A DNA stretch of 64,000 nt from Roseobacter litoralis Och 149 (GTDB taxonomy: Bacteria > Pseudomonadota > Alphaproteobacteria > Rhodobacterales > Rhodobacteraceae): the NCBI RefSeq assembly GCF_000154785.2, contig NC_015730.1, forward strand, positions 1,798,001 through 1,862,000, read 5' to 3'. Under the pieces are notes generated by a model. That model saw only the letters and a program-made list of their open reading frames with translations. It was not told where the DNA came from and did not search any database. A program made the translations under genes and the position numbers. Shown one piece after another: positions 23,859 through 32,714 of this stretch (the stretch's first letter is position 1; every line of letters starts with the position of its first letter).

Positions 23859-25471
23859 CAGGCAGCCTCTGAATGGGTCGCGTTCAGCGGTGCCCAGTTC
23901 CACGGCAGCAACTCATCCAGCCGGTTGACCTTATGATCGTGAATGCGGTCGAGAATGTCAGCAAGATAGGCCTGCGGGTCGAGACCGTTGAGCTTGGCCG
24001 TTTCAATGACCGTCATGGCGCGTGCGAGAGTTTCTGCACCGGTATCCGCCCCTGCAAATAGCCAATTTTTTCTGCCGATTCCAATCGGGCGCAGGGCACG
24101 CTCGGCGGGATTGTTGTCGATGGCCACACGACCGTCAGTCAAGAACAGGCTGAACGCATCCTTGCGGCTCAACCCATACCTGAAGGCTTTGGCCAGATCA
24201 CTTTTGCCGGGAATGCGCAGGAGTTGTTGTTCAGACCAGGCAAAGAAGGCCGTGACCTTTGGCTTGCTCAACTTTTGCCGCGCGGCATGACGGACGTCAG
24301 CGGGTTGACCGTTGATGTCACGCTCAATGTCGTAGAGCTTGCCGATCCGGTCGAGCGCCTCGCGGGCGATCTCGGATTTGGTCGATGCCCAAAAATCATG
24401 GAAGTCACGCCGCAGATGCGCCCAACAGGCCGCTTCGCGTAAACGCGGCACGCCACCCGGTTCAGGCACGTAGAGTTTGGCATATCCCTTATAGCCGTCG
24501 GCTTGCAGAATGCCGCGCGCGTCAGCCAGATGGCTAAGGACATGCTCTTCCTTCCAGTCTGGCGCAAACCGATAGACGGCACCGGGTGGTGAAGTCCCCG
24601 CCCAGGGGCGTTGGTCCCGCACATAGGCCCAGATCCGGCCTTGTCTGACCCCTTTTCCAAGACCCTTGTCGCGCTTTGACCGATCCAGCACCCGGATCGG
24701 CGTATCGTCCGCATGCAGCAGATCGCTGCCCATGATGTCGGCCTCGATCCGCACTATAAGCCGCGACAGGGTTTTCATTGCCCGCCCACACCAGCCAACA
24801 AGCGTGCTTTCTGGGATGTCGGCACCCATGCGGGCAAATATCTCGTGCTGACGATAGAGGGGAAGGTGATCATCAAATTTGGAGACCAAAATGTGGGCCA
24901 GCAGGTTTGGTCCCGCCATGCTGCCCGAGATCGGGCGGCTCGGTGCGGGCTCCTGCACCATCTTTTCGCAACGACGGCAGGATTTCTTGATGCGGGCGAT
25001 CTGGATGACTTTCATCTGCGCCGCGATCATATCCAGCAACTCGCTGACATCCTCTCCCACCACGCGCAGATCACCACCACAGTCAGGACAGCACGTGCCA
25101 GGATCAAGCTCATGGCGCTCCCGCAGGGTCGTATCCGAGACGCGCGGGCGGCGGCGCAAAACGGGCGCATCGGCAGCCTCTTGCGAGGGTTCGTCCAACC
25201 CTTCATCGATGGGCGCATCATCGGTTTCGGCCACGGCAACCAGCAAGTCTTCGAGCGCCAGTTCAAGTTGCTCGATCTCGCGTTCAATCTTTTCCGAGGA
25301 CTTGCCGAAAGCCAGCTTCTGGAGTTTAGCGATCCGTAAACGAAGCGCCTGGACCAGCTGATCATGGACCCGCAGCGTCGCCGAGATTTTGGCGTTTTCA
25401 GCCTGTAGTTCTGCGATCATCGCCCTCAATACAGCAGGATCATCGGAGAGGTTTTCAGCGGGTTTCGACAT
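23858..25471 (-). CDS. tnpC: IS66-family transposase TnpC
   Basis: 537-aa transposase of full family length, with the start at ATG 25471 (MSKPAENLSDDPAVLRAMIA). It has an N-terminal leucine-zipper-like helix (LQAENAKISATLRVHDQL), then the zinc-finger segment LDPGTCCPDCGGDLR and CRRCEKM, and the DDE catalytic domain with LHADDTPIRVLD, LQADGYKGYAKLY and the C-terminal DNNPAERALRPIGIGRKNWL. The C-terminal IS66_C tail (IETAKLNGLDPQAYLADIL) is present. No frameshift is seen, so the transposase looks functional. Confidence 0.95.
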   Translation of the reverse strand: MSKPAENLSDDPAVLRAMIAELQAENAKISATLRVHDQLVQALRLRIAKLQKLAFGKSSEKIEREIEQLELALEDLLVAVAETDDAPIDEGLDEPSQEAADAPVLRRRPRVSDTTLRERHELDPGTCCPDCGGDLRVVGEDVSELLDMIAAQMKVIQIARIKKSCRRCEKMVQEPAPSRPISGSMAGPNLLAHILVSKFDDHLPLYRQHEIFARMGADIPESTLVGWCGRAMKTLSRLIVRIEADIMGSDLLHADDTPIRVLDRSKRDKGLGKGVRQGRIWAYVRDQRPWAGTSPPGAVYRFAPDWKEEHVLSHLADARGILQADGYKGYAKLYVPEPGGVPRLREAACWAHLRRDFHDFWASTKSEIAREALDRIGKLYDIERDINGQPADVRHAARQKLSKPKVTAFFAWSEQQLLRIPGKSDLAKAFRYGLSRKDAFSLFLTDGRVAIDNNPAERALRPIGIGRKNWLFAGADTGAETLARAMTVIETAKLNGLDPQAYLADILDRIHDHKVNRLDELLPWNWAPLNATHSEAA

Positions 25472-25532
25472 GCGTCTGATTACCAAAAAGCAGGCTGAGG
25501 CACCATATAAATAACGCCCATACAGACGTAAA

Positions 25533-25880
25533 TCACCCTACACGCGCGGGCGGAGCGCCCCAATCCGGACGTCGCCAGTCGATCCCTTCCCAGAGCATCG
25601 CAAGCTGCGCAGAGGTCAACCGCGCAGAACCATCTTTGGCGCTTGGCCATGGAAATCGGCCGCGCTCTAGAACCTTGTAGTACAGGCAAAACCCTTGGCC
25701 ATCCCAATACAGCAACTTCAGCCGATCACCTCGCCGCCCCCGGAAAGCGAACACCGCACCACCCGCCGGTTTCTGACGCAGCACATCCTGGGTCAAAGCC
25801 GAAAGGCCCGCGATGCCTTTCCTCATATCCGTGACGCCACAAGCCAGATAGACCCGAACCCCAGTTCCCGGACCAATCAC
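25533..25880 (-). CDS. tnpB: IS66-family accessory protein TnpB
   Basis: 115-aa protein of the IS66 Orf2 (TnpB) family. VYLACGVTDMRKGIAGLSAL, VFAFRGRRGDRLKLLYWDGQ and GFCLYYKVLERGRFPWP are the standard family blocks. It is required with TnpA and TnpC for transposition of IS66 elements. The start overlaps the end of tnpA by 4 bases. This IS66 TnpB is unrelated to the RNA-guided TnpB of IS200/IS605. Confidence 0.95.
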   Translation of the reverse strand: MIGPGTGVRVYLACGVTDMRKGIAGLSALTQDVLRQKPAGGAVFAFRGRRGDRLKLLYWDGQGFCLYYKVLERGRFPWPSAKDGSARLTSAQLAMLWEGIDWRRPDWGAPPARVG

Positions 25881-26245
25881 GCCGCGTCTACCGCGCGGAT
25901 CAGTCGTGTCAGCGCGGCGGCGTCCACGGCAGTGTCAAATCGCAAACAACGTCCATTGCTCAAGCGAAGCTCCACAGCAGATGGCGGCGTGGGCTCAGGC
26001 GGTGGTGTCACAGCCTCTGCAATATGGAAGTCAATTGGCAGAAAAACTGCACCCTCGCCGGTGGGCCACAGCCCCTTCTTCTTAAGCTCATGTCGCCATC
26101 TGTAAATCTGCTGGCGCGTCACATCGTGCCTATGCGCAACATGCGTGACAGTCGCCCCGTCAATTCCGACGGATGAAACAATCGCCAACTTGTCATCGTC
26201 ATTCCAGCGACGCCGACGCTCAACACCTAAAACCTCACCGCGCAT
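25877..26245 (-). CDS. tnpA: IS66-family accessory protein TnpA
   Basis: 122-aa helix-turn-helix protein of the IS66 Orf1 (TnpA) type. The start at ATG 26245 is supported by a GGAGGG ribosome site 5 bases upstream; an ATG at 26290 would add 15 unrelated residues. RRRRWNDDDKLAIVSSVGID, GATVTHVAHRHDVTRQQIYR and WRHELKKKG form the DNA-binding part. It is first in the tnpA-tnpB-tnpC order. Confidence 0.93.
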   Translation of the reverse strand: MRGEVLGVERRRRWNDDDKLAIVSSVGIDGATVTHVAHRHDVTRQQIYRWRHELKKKGLWPTGEGAVFLPIDFHIAEAVTPPPEPTPPSAVELRLSNGRCLRFDTAVDAAALTRLIRAVDAA

Positions 26246-26344
26246 GACACCCTCCACATAAGACACGTCACTAACGACGTCGTTATGCACGTGTCTTAAC
26301 GCAACAAGCCAAAATCAGGCAGGCGGTACCAATCGCGCGGTTAC

Positions 26345-26352
26345 CCTGAAGC
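26345..26352. repeat. IS66 target site duplication, right copy
   Basis: CCTGAAGC follows the right IS66 terminus directly and is identical to 23539-23546. It is also part of the integrase reading frame, in codons for Leu-Gln. Confidence 0.9.
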
Positions 26353-27074
26353 TCGCTCTTGCGCACCATGGTCAACAGGAACATTTTGACACCGAGACGA
26401 ATGGTCGGAAGGGTCGCGACATGTTCAAGCTGGTTCAGCATGATCCTTATCTCTGAGGGCAACAGCGACCGGTCTCTTGGAACGAACGTGGCTATGGACG
26501 ACGGTCCAACCTCATCCGCAGGATTGGCGACTTTCTCTCCGTGAAGGATCGCGAATGCGTAGATGAGTTTCACGATGTCCCGAACATGGACGGCGGTCGC
26601 TGGTGCGCCGCGATCCTTTACCGTTGCGCATCTCATTCGCAGGTCGTCAGCACTGATCTCCGACAGCAACCGATTTCGGAACGTTGGAAGAATATCCCGC
26701 TCAAACACGGAACGCCGCATGGCGCGCGTACTGTCCGCCATCTTGGCTTCTTTCAACCACCGTTCGCCAAACTCACCGAAGCTCTTCGCTTCTTTCAGGC
26801 GACGCTTGTCGCGTTGCTTCTCCTGCGCGGGCGAACGACCTTCGGCAATGAGACGCTTCGCATCGATCAATGCCTCTCGAGCGCGAGCCAGAGATAGGCC
26901 CGCTGAGCCATATCGACCAAGGGTGAGCGTCTCACGACGATCATTCAAACGATAGTCGAAACGGAACACGACTGTGCCCGAAGGTTGAACCGTGACGTAC
27001 ATACCGTCACGGTCCGAAATTTTATACAATTTGTTCTTTGGTTTCAGGGATCTAAGGGCGGCATCTGTCAGCAT
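26345..27074 (-). pseudogene. N-terminal part of P4-type tyrosine integrase, interrupted by IS66
   Basis: 243 codons of a P4-type (DUF4102-bearing) site-specific integrase. The N-terminal arm-binding domain reads MLTDAALRSLKPKNKLYKIS, then RDGMYVTVQPSG and LTLGRYGSAGLSLARARE. The core-binding SAM-like domain follows (FGERWLKEAK, SEISADDLRMRC), and the catalytic domain begins up to the first catalytic Arg in TMVRKSELQ. IS66 then interrupts it; the open frame runs about 20 codons into the IS, giving a truncated product. It lies 314 bases from guaA and reads in the same direction as guaA, as in other guaA-integrated islands. The remaining catalytic residues lie in the fragment at 23012-23538. 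Confidence 0.9.
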
Positions 27075-27117
27075 AACACTCTCCCAAATCTGGGTTTATC
27101 GAGCGAAAATACGGAAA

Positions 27118-27274
27118 TATACCGTCAGCTAGAATTCCATATCCGATTTTGAGATTTTACCCAGTAAATCAGCATGTTATGAAGATATTTATACCGTCAT
27201 CGCATTCGAAGTGCTGACGGTATATCAGATTTCGACAGATTTTAAAGTCTCGCATACCGTCAGATATACCGTCA
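27118..27274. repeat. cluster of TATACCGTCA repeats between integrase and guaA
   Basis: The 10-mer TATACCGTCA occurs at 27118-27127, 27190-27199 and 27265-27274, inverted at 27215-27224, and with one mismatch (CATACCGTCA) at 27253-27262. Another mismatch copy lies inside the integrase gene at 27000-27009. Spacing is irregular. Position beside the integrase start and the attachment region suggests arm-type integrase sites or AlpA/Xis operators that regulate int. The surrounding 314 bases are A+T-rich and hold no gene. Confidence 0.7.
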
Positions 27275-27380
27275 TAATATTCGATAGCCCACCGATAGAT
27301 AGTGAAGCATCTCGCATGCTGTATTGTTTATTATCAGATACTTATATCGCGTTGTGGAGAGAAATCGGATACGCTAGCGC

Positions 27381-27410
27381 AGGCAAAATTATTCCCATTC
27401 GATCGTGCCG
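27381..27410. other. probable attR core at the guaA 3' end
   Basis: The last guaA codons and stop lie directly next to the integrase region, which is the known insertion position for guaA-specific P4-type islands. The core would lie in the conserved guaA end sequence (ATTCCCATTCGATCG region). Without the second copy the exact core cannot be set. Confidence 0.35.
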
Positions 27411-28957
27411 GGTGGTTTTGAGGTGATGTCGTAGGTCACGCGGTTGATGCCGGGTACCTCATTGATGATCCGGGTTGCGGTTTCTCCCAGAAAGTCATGG
27501 GAAAAGGGGTAGTAATCCGCGGTCATGCCATCAACCGACGTAACAGCCCGAAGCGCACAGGCAAAATCATAAGTGCGCCCGTCGCCCATGACACCCACGG
27601 TGCGCACGGGCAGGATCGCCACAAACGCCTGCCAGATTTCATCGTACAGACCATGTTTGCGGATTTGATCGATGTAGACTGCATCGGCTTCGCGCAGGAT
27701 ATCGAGCTTTTCGCGGGTGATCTCACCGGGGCAGCGAATGGCAAGGCCCGGTCCGGGGAAGGGATGGCGGCCAATAAAACTGGCGGGCAAGCCCAACTCG
27801 TGACCCAAAGCGCGGACCTCGTCTTTGAAGAGTTCGCGCAGCGGTTCCACCAGTTGCATGTTCATCCGCTCGGGCAACCCGCCGACGTTGTGGTGCGATT
27901 TGATCGTGACTGAGGGGCCACCCGAAAAGCTGACCGATTCGATCACGTCGGGATATAGCGTGCCTTGGGCCAGAAAATCAGCGCCGCCAATCTCCTTGGC
28001 GTATTTCTCAAAGACCTCGATAAACAGCCCGCCGATGATCTTGCGCTTGGTTTCGGGGTCGCTGACGCCGTTAAGCTTGCCCAGAAACAAATCCGATTCA
28101 TCCGCGTGGATCAGGGGCAGGTTATAGTGCTCTCGAAACATGCCAACGACTTGCGCCGATTCGTCTTTGCGCATCAGCCCGTGATCCACATAGACGCAGG
28201 TCAGCTGGTCGCCGATGGCTTCGTGGATCAAAACGGCAGCAACGGAACTGTCCACGCCCCCTGAAAGCGCACAGATCACGCGCCCGCTGCCCACCTGTTC
28301 GCGAATCTTTGCGATGGCTTCTTCGCGGTAGGCCCCCATGGTCCAATCGCCTTTGAACCCGGCCAGTCGGACGAAATTTTCATATAATTTGGCGCCATTG
28401 GGCGTGTGATGGACTTCGGGGTGAAACTGCACCGCGTAAAAATGGCGTGTTGTATCAGCAGTGATTGCAAAAGGCGCGTTGGGCGAGGTGCCAAAAACAT
28501 CAAACCCGGGCGCGATCTGGCTGACGTGATCGCCATGGCTCATCCAGACCTGTTCACGGTCCTGATCGGTTTCGAACCAGCCTTGCAGAATGTCCAGTCT
28601 GCGCGCAGTCGGGGTGACATATGCGCGTCCAAACTCTGCGGTGCCGTGTCCGCGTTCGACCTTGCCGCCGAGGCAATGCATCATCACCTGCTGACCATAG
28701 CAAATACCCAGGATCGGCACGCCAAGTTCAAATACAGTGGCCGGGGGCATCGGTGCCCCTTGCGCAAAAACGGAAGAGGGTCCTCCGGATAAAATCACGG
28801 CCTTGGGTTTGAAGGTGTCGAGAAAAGAATCGTCGACCAGATTAAAGGGATGAATTTCGCAGTAAACATTCAGTTCGCGCAGGCGACGTGCAATCAGCTG
28901 CGTCACTTGGCTGCCAAAATCAATAATGAGGAGGCGGTCATGGTCAGATGTGCTCAT
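27389..28957 (-). CDS. guaA: GMP synthase (glutamine-hydrolysing)
   Basis: 522-aa enzyme that converts XMP to GMP using glutamine and ATP in purine synthesis. The class I amidotransferase domain has nucleophile Cys86 in GICYGQQVM and the His/Glu pair in QFHPEVHHT. The ATP pyrophosphatase domain has the P-loop [13 protein letters not shown], and the dimerisation domain [15 protein letters not shown]. The protein ends [15 protein letters not shown], the expected intact terminus, so island insertion preserved the reading frame. Full family length with no lesion. Confidence 0.98.
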   Translation of the reverse strand: MSTSDHDRLLIIDFGSQVTQLIARRLRELNVYCEIHPFNLVDDSFLDTFKPKAVILSGGPSSVFAQGAPMPPATVFELGVPILGICYGQQVMMHCLGGKVERGHGTAEFGRAYVTPTARRLDILQGWFETDQDREQVWMSHGDHVSQIAPGFDVFGTSPNAPFAITADTTRHFYAVQFHPEVHHTPNGAKLYENFVRLAGFKGDWTMGAYREEAIAKIREQVGSGRVICALSGGVDSSVAAVLIHEAIGDQLTCVYVDHGLMRKDESAQVVGMFREHYNLPLIHADESDLFLGKLNGVSDPETKRKIIGGLFIEVFEKYAKEIGGADFLAQGTLYPDVIESVSFSGGPSVTIKSHHNVGGLPERMNMQLVEPLRELFKDEVRALGHELGLPASFIGRHPFPGPGLAIRCPGEITREKLDILREADAVYIDQIRKHGLYDEIWQAFVAILPVRTVGVMGDGRTYDFACALRAVTSVDGMTADYYPFSHDFLGETATRIINEVPGINRVTYDITSKPPGTIEWE

Positions 28958-29156
28958 GTGGGCTGATTATGCCGCCTGAGAAGGCGTGGCAAGCCTGAGA
29001 ATTAGAGTGCTTGGACAGGCGCGCATGTTTTTCGCTGAAATACGGTGCCGTTATATTTGCGCATGTCGCTTTTTTCCCTGCAAAGCCGTTCTGAGCGGGC
29101 GCGTCGAATGGCAGATGGGGTAGGTGCAGTGCAACAGCGAGCGTGAGGGTGTGAAC

Positions 29157-30698
29157 ATGTCGGTAGCAGAACGTAGAAGAGGTCGCGGCGGTGGTGGTGC
29201 TGCGCGCCGGGCTGCGCGAACCGCAGTGTCATTCGAGACTGCGCGTTATATCGAACGTAACATCCCGAACTTCGAAGTGCTGAGCGAAGAAGCGCTGGAG
29301 ATTATCGAGACCAACGCGGAAACGTTGCTTGAGGAAATCGGCGTCAATTTCGTTGAAAACCCTGCGGCTTTGCAGCGCTGGCGCGATGCCGGTGCCGATG
29401 TGGACGGCGAACGCGTGCGAATCCCGCGTGGGCTGGCGCGCAAGCTTTGTGAAACTGCCCCGTCAAGTTACACCCAGCATGCCCGCAATCCGGAGCGTTC
29501 GGTCGTGGTCGGTGGTAAGAACCTCGTGCTGGCGCCGGTCTATGGCCCGCCCTTCGTGCGCGATATGGCTGGCGGACGTCGCTATGCCACAATGGAGGAC
29601 TTTCGCAAATTCGTGAAGCTTGGCTATATGTCCAAGTGGCTGCATCATTCGGGTGGTACTGTGTGCGAGCCCACGGATGTCCCGGTGAACAAGCGCCATC
29701 TTGACATGCTGCACGCGCATATGACGCTCAGCGACAAGCCGTTCATGGGCTCTGTCACGGAACCGAGCCGCGCGCAGGACAGTGTGGATATGTGCGGTGT
29801 GCTGTTTGGCCAAGACTTCGTGCAGGAAAACACGGTGATGACGTCGCTCATCAACATCAATTCACCGATGACTTTTGATGATGTGATGATGGGCGCGTTG
29901 GAGGTTTACGCACGTAACAATCAAGCCTGCATCATCTCGCCCTTTATCGTGGGTGGCGCGATGGCACCTGTCTCTGTGGCAGGCACGCTGACACAGGTTC
30001 TGGCCGAGGTTCTGGCCGGCATCGCCTATAGCCAACTGATCCGGCCCGGAGCGCCGGTCATCATGGGCGCGTTTGTGACCTCGATTGATATGAATTCAGG
30101 GGCACCGACCTTTGGGACACCAGAGGCTGCGCATATCACCTATGGCGCGGGTCAACTGGCGCGCAGGCTGGGTCTGCCGTTCCGGTCCGCGGGTTCATTC
30201 TGCGGGTCCAAATTACCGGATGCGCAGGCCGCATATGAGACGTCAAACAGCCTCAACATGGGGCTGCTGTCAGGGGTCAACTTTATGCTGCACGCCTGTG
30301 GTTGGCTCGAAGGCGGGTTGGTGTCATCCTTCGAAAAGTTTGTGATGGACGCGGATCAACTCGGCACCTTGCACCATCTGGCGCGCGGCGTGGAAATTGA
30401 CGAGAATGCGCAGGCGATGGACGCCATTCGCGAGGTTGGGCCGGGCGGGCATTACCTTGGTTGCGATCACACCCAAAACAATTTCAAGTCAGCGTTCTGG
30501 AAGTCCGATCTGCTGGATTACAAACCCTTTGAGACGTGGGAAGACGAGGGCGCGCGGGATACGCAAACGCTCGCCAGCCTGCGTGTTGAGAAAATGCTGG
30601 CGGATTATCAGCAACCTGCATTGGACCCGGCGATTGCCGAAGCCTTGTCTGATTTCGTCGCGCGCAAGAAGTCGGAAGAACCCGACAGCTTTATGTAG
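29157..30698 (+). CDS. MttB-family trimethylamine/betaine-type methyltransferase without pyrrolysine
   Basis: 513-aa member of the MttB superfamily. The ATG at 29157 (MSVAERRRG) is preferred to one at 29124, because GAGGGTG lies upstream and the extra residues look random. Family blocks include ETLLEEIGVNF, YGPPFVRDMAGGRRYATMED, the barrel strands around APVSVAGTLTQVLAEVLAGI and MGAFVTSIDMNSGAPTFGTP, and AGSFCGSKLPDAQAAYE. The frame is open throughout, so there is no in-frame amber codon for pyrrolysine; this places it with glycine-betaine-type demethylases rather than archaeal MttB. Substrate is unknown. The Gly/Arg-rich N-terminus is an extension also seen in marine alphaproteobacterial relatives, from memory. 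Confidence 0.88.
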   Translation: MSVAERRRGRGGGGAARRAARTAVSFETARYIERNIPNFEVLSEEALEIIETNAETLLEEIGVNFVENPAALQRWRDAGADVDGERVRIPRGLARKLCETAPSSYTQHARNPERSVVVGGKNLVLAPVYGPPFVRDMAGGRRYATMEDFRKFVKLGYMSKWLHHSGGTVCEPTDVPVNKRHLDMLHAHMTLSDKPFMGSVTEPSRAQDSVDMCGVLFGQDFVQENTVMTSLININSPMTFDDVMMGALEVYARNNQACIISPFIVGGAMAPVSVAGTLTQVLAEVLAGIAYSQLIRPGAPVIMGAFVTSIDMNSGAPTFGTPEAAHITYGAGQLARRLGLPFRSAGSFCGSKLPDAQAAYETSNSLNMGLLSGVNFMLHACGWLEGGLVSSFEKFVMDADQLGTLHHLARGVEIDENAQAMDAIREVGPGGHYLGCDHTQNNFKSAFWKSDLLDYKPFETWEDEGARDTQTLASLRVEKMLADYQQPALDPAIAEALSDFVARKKSEEPDSFM

Positions 30699-30699
30699 A

Positions 30700-30990
30700 T
30701 CACGCCGTTTGTGCGGCGCGCAAGACGCGTGCCTCACTGACCATTGCGATCAGCACATCCACATGTTTGACGAGGCTATAGCTGCTGTTGCCGCTTACGC
30801 GCTGCGTGTTCAGCTCGTTTTCTATTTCCATCAGTTTCAGCAAGGCAGATCCATGTCGCGGCAGGACACCGTAGCCAAGCAGGCGCGGTAAGTGCGTGCT
30901 GCGGCGATAATCTTCGGCACCAATTCGGGCAGCACGCATCAAAAGTGCAGGGCGGCGCAGGGCGTGCAACATGGAGAGAATGTCTTGCAT
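30700..30990 (-). CDS. DUF6477 family protein
   Basis: 96-aa protein starting MQDILSMLHALRRPALLMRA at 30990, with RIGAEDYRRSTHLPRLLGYG and LMEIENELNTQR following. This matches a small Rhodobacteraceae family of unknown function (DUF6477), usually found next to the DUF6456 gene as here. It is helical and soluble. It is convergent with the MttB-family gene, with one base between stops, and divergent from the DUF6456 gene, so its promoter lies in the 30991-31322 gap. Confidence 0.82.
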   Translation of the reverse strand: MQDILSMLHALRRPALLMRAARIGAEDYRRSTHLPRLLGYGVLPRHGSALLKLMEIENELNTQRVSGNSSYSLVKHVDVLIAMVSEARVLRAAQTA

Positions 30991-31322
30991 GGGTCGTGTC
31001 CTTTTCTTGATCGACACCAGATGAGCTGATGTTCGAGCTAAGTTTATGACACACTTTATACGGGTGTTGCGCAGGCCGCCGGACGGTCGCGCGGGGTGGT
31101 TTATACCTTGTTTACCCTTTTTATGGGTAGGCCGGGTTTTCAGAATAAGGCAGGACTGTTGCGCAAATCGGCATTATACCGGGCGGTCGTTTAAATACTG
31201 TTTATGTAAAAGATACAATACTTTGCATATCTACCCGTATTAACGAACAGGTAACCAGTTTCTCCCTTAGGTTGCATTAATGAATAGAAATGCAACCATA
31301 AAAAACGACTGGTGACTGCCCA
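30991..31322. promoter_or_regulatory. divergent control region with CtrA-like half-box and inverted repeat
   Basis: This A+T-rich gap lies between the leftward DUF6477 and rightward DUF6456 genes. TTAACGAACAGGTAA at 31240-31254 fits TTAA-N7-TTAA with one mismatch and could bind CtrA. A perfect 9-base inverted repeat, GGTTGCATT (31270-31278) and AATGCAACC (31289-31297), ends 25 bases before the start codon at 31323 and would suit an operator or a leader hairpin. No gene is present in the gap. Confidence 0.5.
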
Positions 31323-32489
31323 ATGAAAGACCTTGAGACGCTCACATATACCCACCCAATTGATAGCCTGCAGCTGCCCGACTGGGTGCCCTCTGCCGCG
31401 CAGATGTATCTTGCGCATACAGAGGCCGGATTGCCAATCCGTGCATTGGCACGGGCCGCAGGTTGCCATGCGTCGACCATCCTGCGCCAGATCAGACGCA
31501 TCGAGACGCGGCGCGACGACCCGCTGGTAGATGCCGCGCTGCGCAACCTTGGGCATGTGCATTTCAAACCCTGCCTGACACCCGCCACACCAGAACAAGA
31601 GGACTCAACCGCCATGACCTTTCAATCAAAAATCCGCCGACCTGACCAGCCCGCCGGAGCGGCCGAGGATGAAAACTTTGAGGCTGAAGCTGTGCGCGTT
31701 CTGCGTCGCTTGTGTGAAACAGGCGCTGTTCTGGCTGTTGCGACAGAGATGGAAAAGGCTGTCATTGTGCGCGACGGCGTTGCCGGTGCTGCGACACGCA
31801 CAGGAGTGGTCAACCGAAGCTTTGCCGAAGCGCTTGCGCTCAAGGATTGGATTTCGCCCAAGCAAAACGGAAAAATCACGCGTTATACAATTACGCCTGC
31901 AGGCCGCTCGGCACTTGAGGGCATGATGGATCATGTGAGGGCAGACGACGCGCCCGGGTTTGCAGAGAGCCAGACAGCTTTTGTGGGATCGACATCCACA
32001 TGGGGAGCGTCGGAGGACATTGAAACTGAACGCCCGCGGCGCATGCGCTATAATCTTGCGGAAAGCCCTTTGACGGCGCTGGCGCGGCGCAAGGACAAAA
32101 ACGGCGAGCAATTCCTGACAGATAATCTTGTTTCCGCAGGTGAGCAACTGCGCGAAGACTTTGAACTGGCTCAGATGGGCCCGCGCGTTACGCAAAATTG
32201 GGACAGCTTTCTGACAGCTGGCGATCATGGCAGCTATGTACCCGACAGTGGCGTGAATGACGGGCCGTCCAATGCCCGCAAGCGCGTGGCGGATGCATTG
32301 TCAGAACTGGGTCCGGGGCTGTCTGATGTTGTGCTGCGGTGTTGTTGTTATCTTGAAGGTCTCGAAACCGCAGAGAAAAAGCTCGGCTGGTCCGCGCGGT
32401 CGGGCAAGATCGTGTTGCGGATCGCTCTGATGCGCTTGAAACGCCATTATGATGAGACTGTGGGCCCGGGTGGTCCGCTGATCGGATAA
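31323..32489 (+). CDS. DUF6456 domain helix-turn-helix protein, possible GafA-type regulator
   Basis: 388-aa protein. The N-terminal helix-turn-helix reads TEAGLPIRALARAAGCHAST then ILRQIRRIE. A winged-helix-like middle part covers FEAEAVRVLRRLCETGAVLA to YTITPAGRSAL. The C-terminal DUF6456 domain shows SPLTALARRKDKNG near 255 and VLRCCCYLEGLETAEKKLGW, resembling a sigma-4-like helix bundle. It is found throughout Rhodobacterales beside DUF6477. From memory, the gene transfer agent activator GafA of Rhodobacter capsulatus belongs to such HTH/DUF6456 proteins and is under CtrA control; the CtrA-like site upstream fits, but orthology is not shown. Confidence 0.8.
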   Translation: MKDLETLTYTHPIDSLQLPDWVPSAAQMYLAHTEAGLPIRALARAAGCHASTILRQIRRIETRRDDPLVDAALRNLGHVHFKPCLTPATPEQEDSTAMTFQSKIRRPDQPAGAAEDENFEAEAVRVLRRLCETGAVLAVATEMEKAVIVRDGVAGAATRTGVVNRSFAEALALKDWISPKQNGKITRYTITPAGRSALEGMMDHVRADDAPGFAESQTAFVGSTSTWGASEDIETERPRRMRYNLAESPLTALARRKDKNGEQFLTDNLVSAGEQLREDFELAQMGPRVTQNWDSFLTAGDHGSYVPDSGVNDGPSNARKRVADALSELGPGLSDVVLRCCCYLEGLETAEKKLGWSARSGKIVLRIALMRLKRHYDETVGPGGPLIG

Positions 32490-32714
32490 CCCCGTGTTTC
32501 CACGGTGGTCGAGCGCGCGATTACGTCACTTTTACACTGGCAGCTTTCAGACCTGCGGCGCTGCGCAACCTGAGCCTAGTTAAGGAAACGATCATGGTTT
32601 TTGTGCACATTGCGGTTGAGATCGAGGATAAAACCGTGCATCTCGGTCGAGGAACGGGCGATTTCTGGGTGGGCCATGCAGATTGGAAAAACACGGCGGG
32701 CGATAAGCGCTGCC

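Larger units (their letters stand above)
23547..26344 (-). mobile_element. IS66-family insertion sequence, complete, 2798 bases
   Basis: The ends are defined by inverted termini beginning GTAACCGC on both sides, with 19 of the first 22 bases matching, and by the 8-base duplication CCTGAAGC. The element holds tnpA, tnpB and tnpC plus a small passenger gene, all on the minus strand. It interrupts the island integrase. Intact genes and identical target copies suggest a fairly recent insertion. Confidence 0.95.
1495..27388. mobile_element. genomic island integrated at the guaA 3' end (left limit uncertain)
   Basis: The right limit is the guaA stop codon, with a P4-type integrase next to it and an AlpA-like regulator nearby. 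The interior is typical accessory DNA: toxin-antitoxin, IS elements, recombinase, defence genes, larger gaps and lower G+C by eye than the core to the right. The left limit is placed only by the change from cox genes to abiE. No direct repeat of the guaA end was found in the window, so the island could start further left or be composite. Confidence 0.55.

Noticed and set aside
24713..25339. 208-codon + strand frame inside IS66
   Set aside because: It is opposite the conserved tnpC gene and contains no family pattern.
27118..27274. TATACCGTCA repeats as a CRISPR array
   Set aside because: Repeats are only 10 bases, irregularly spaced, in both orientations, and no cas gene is present.
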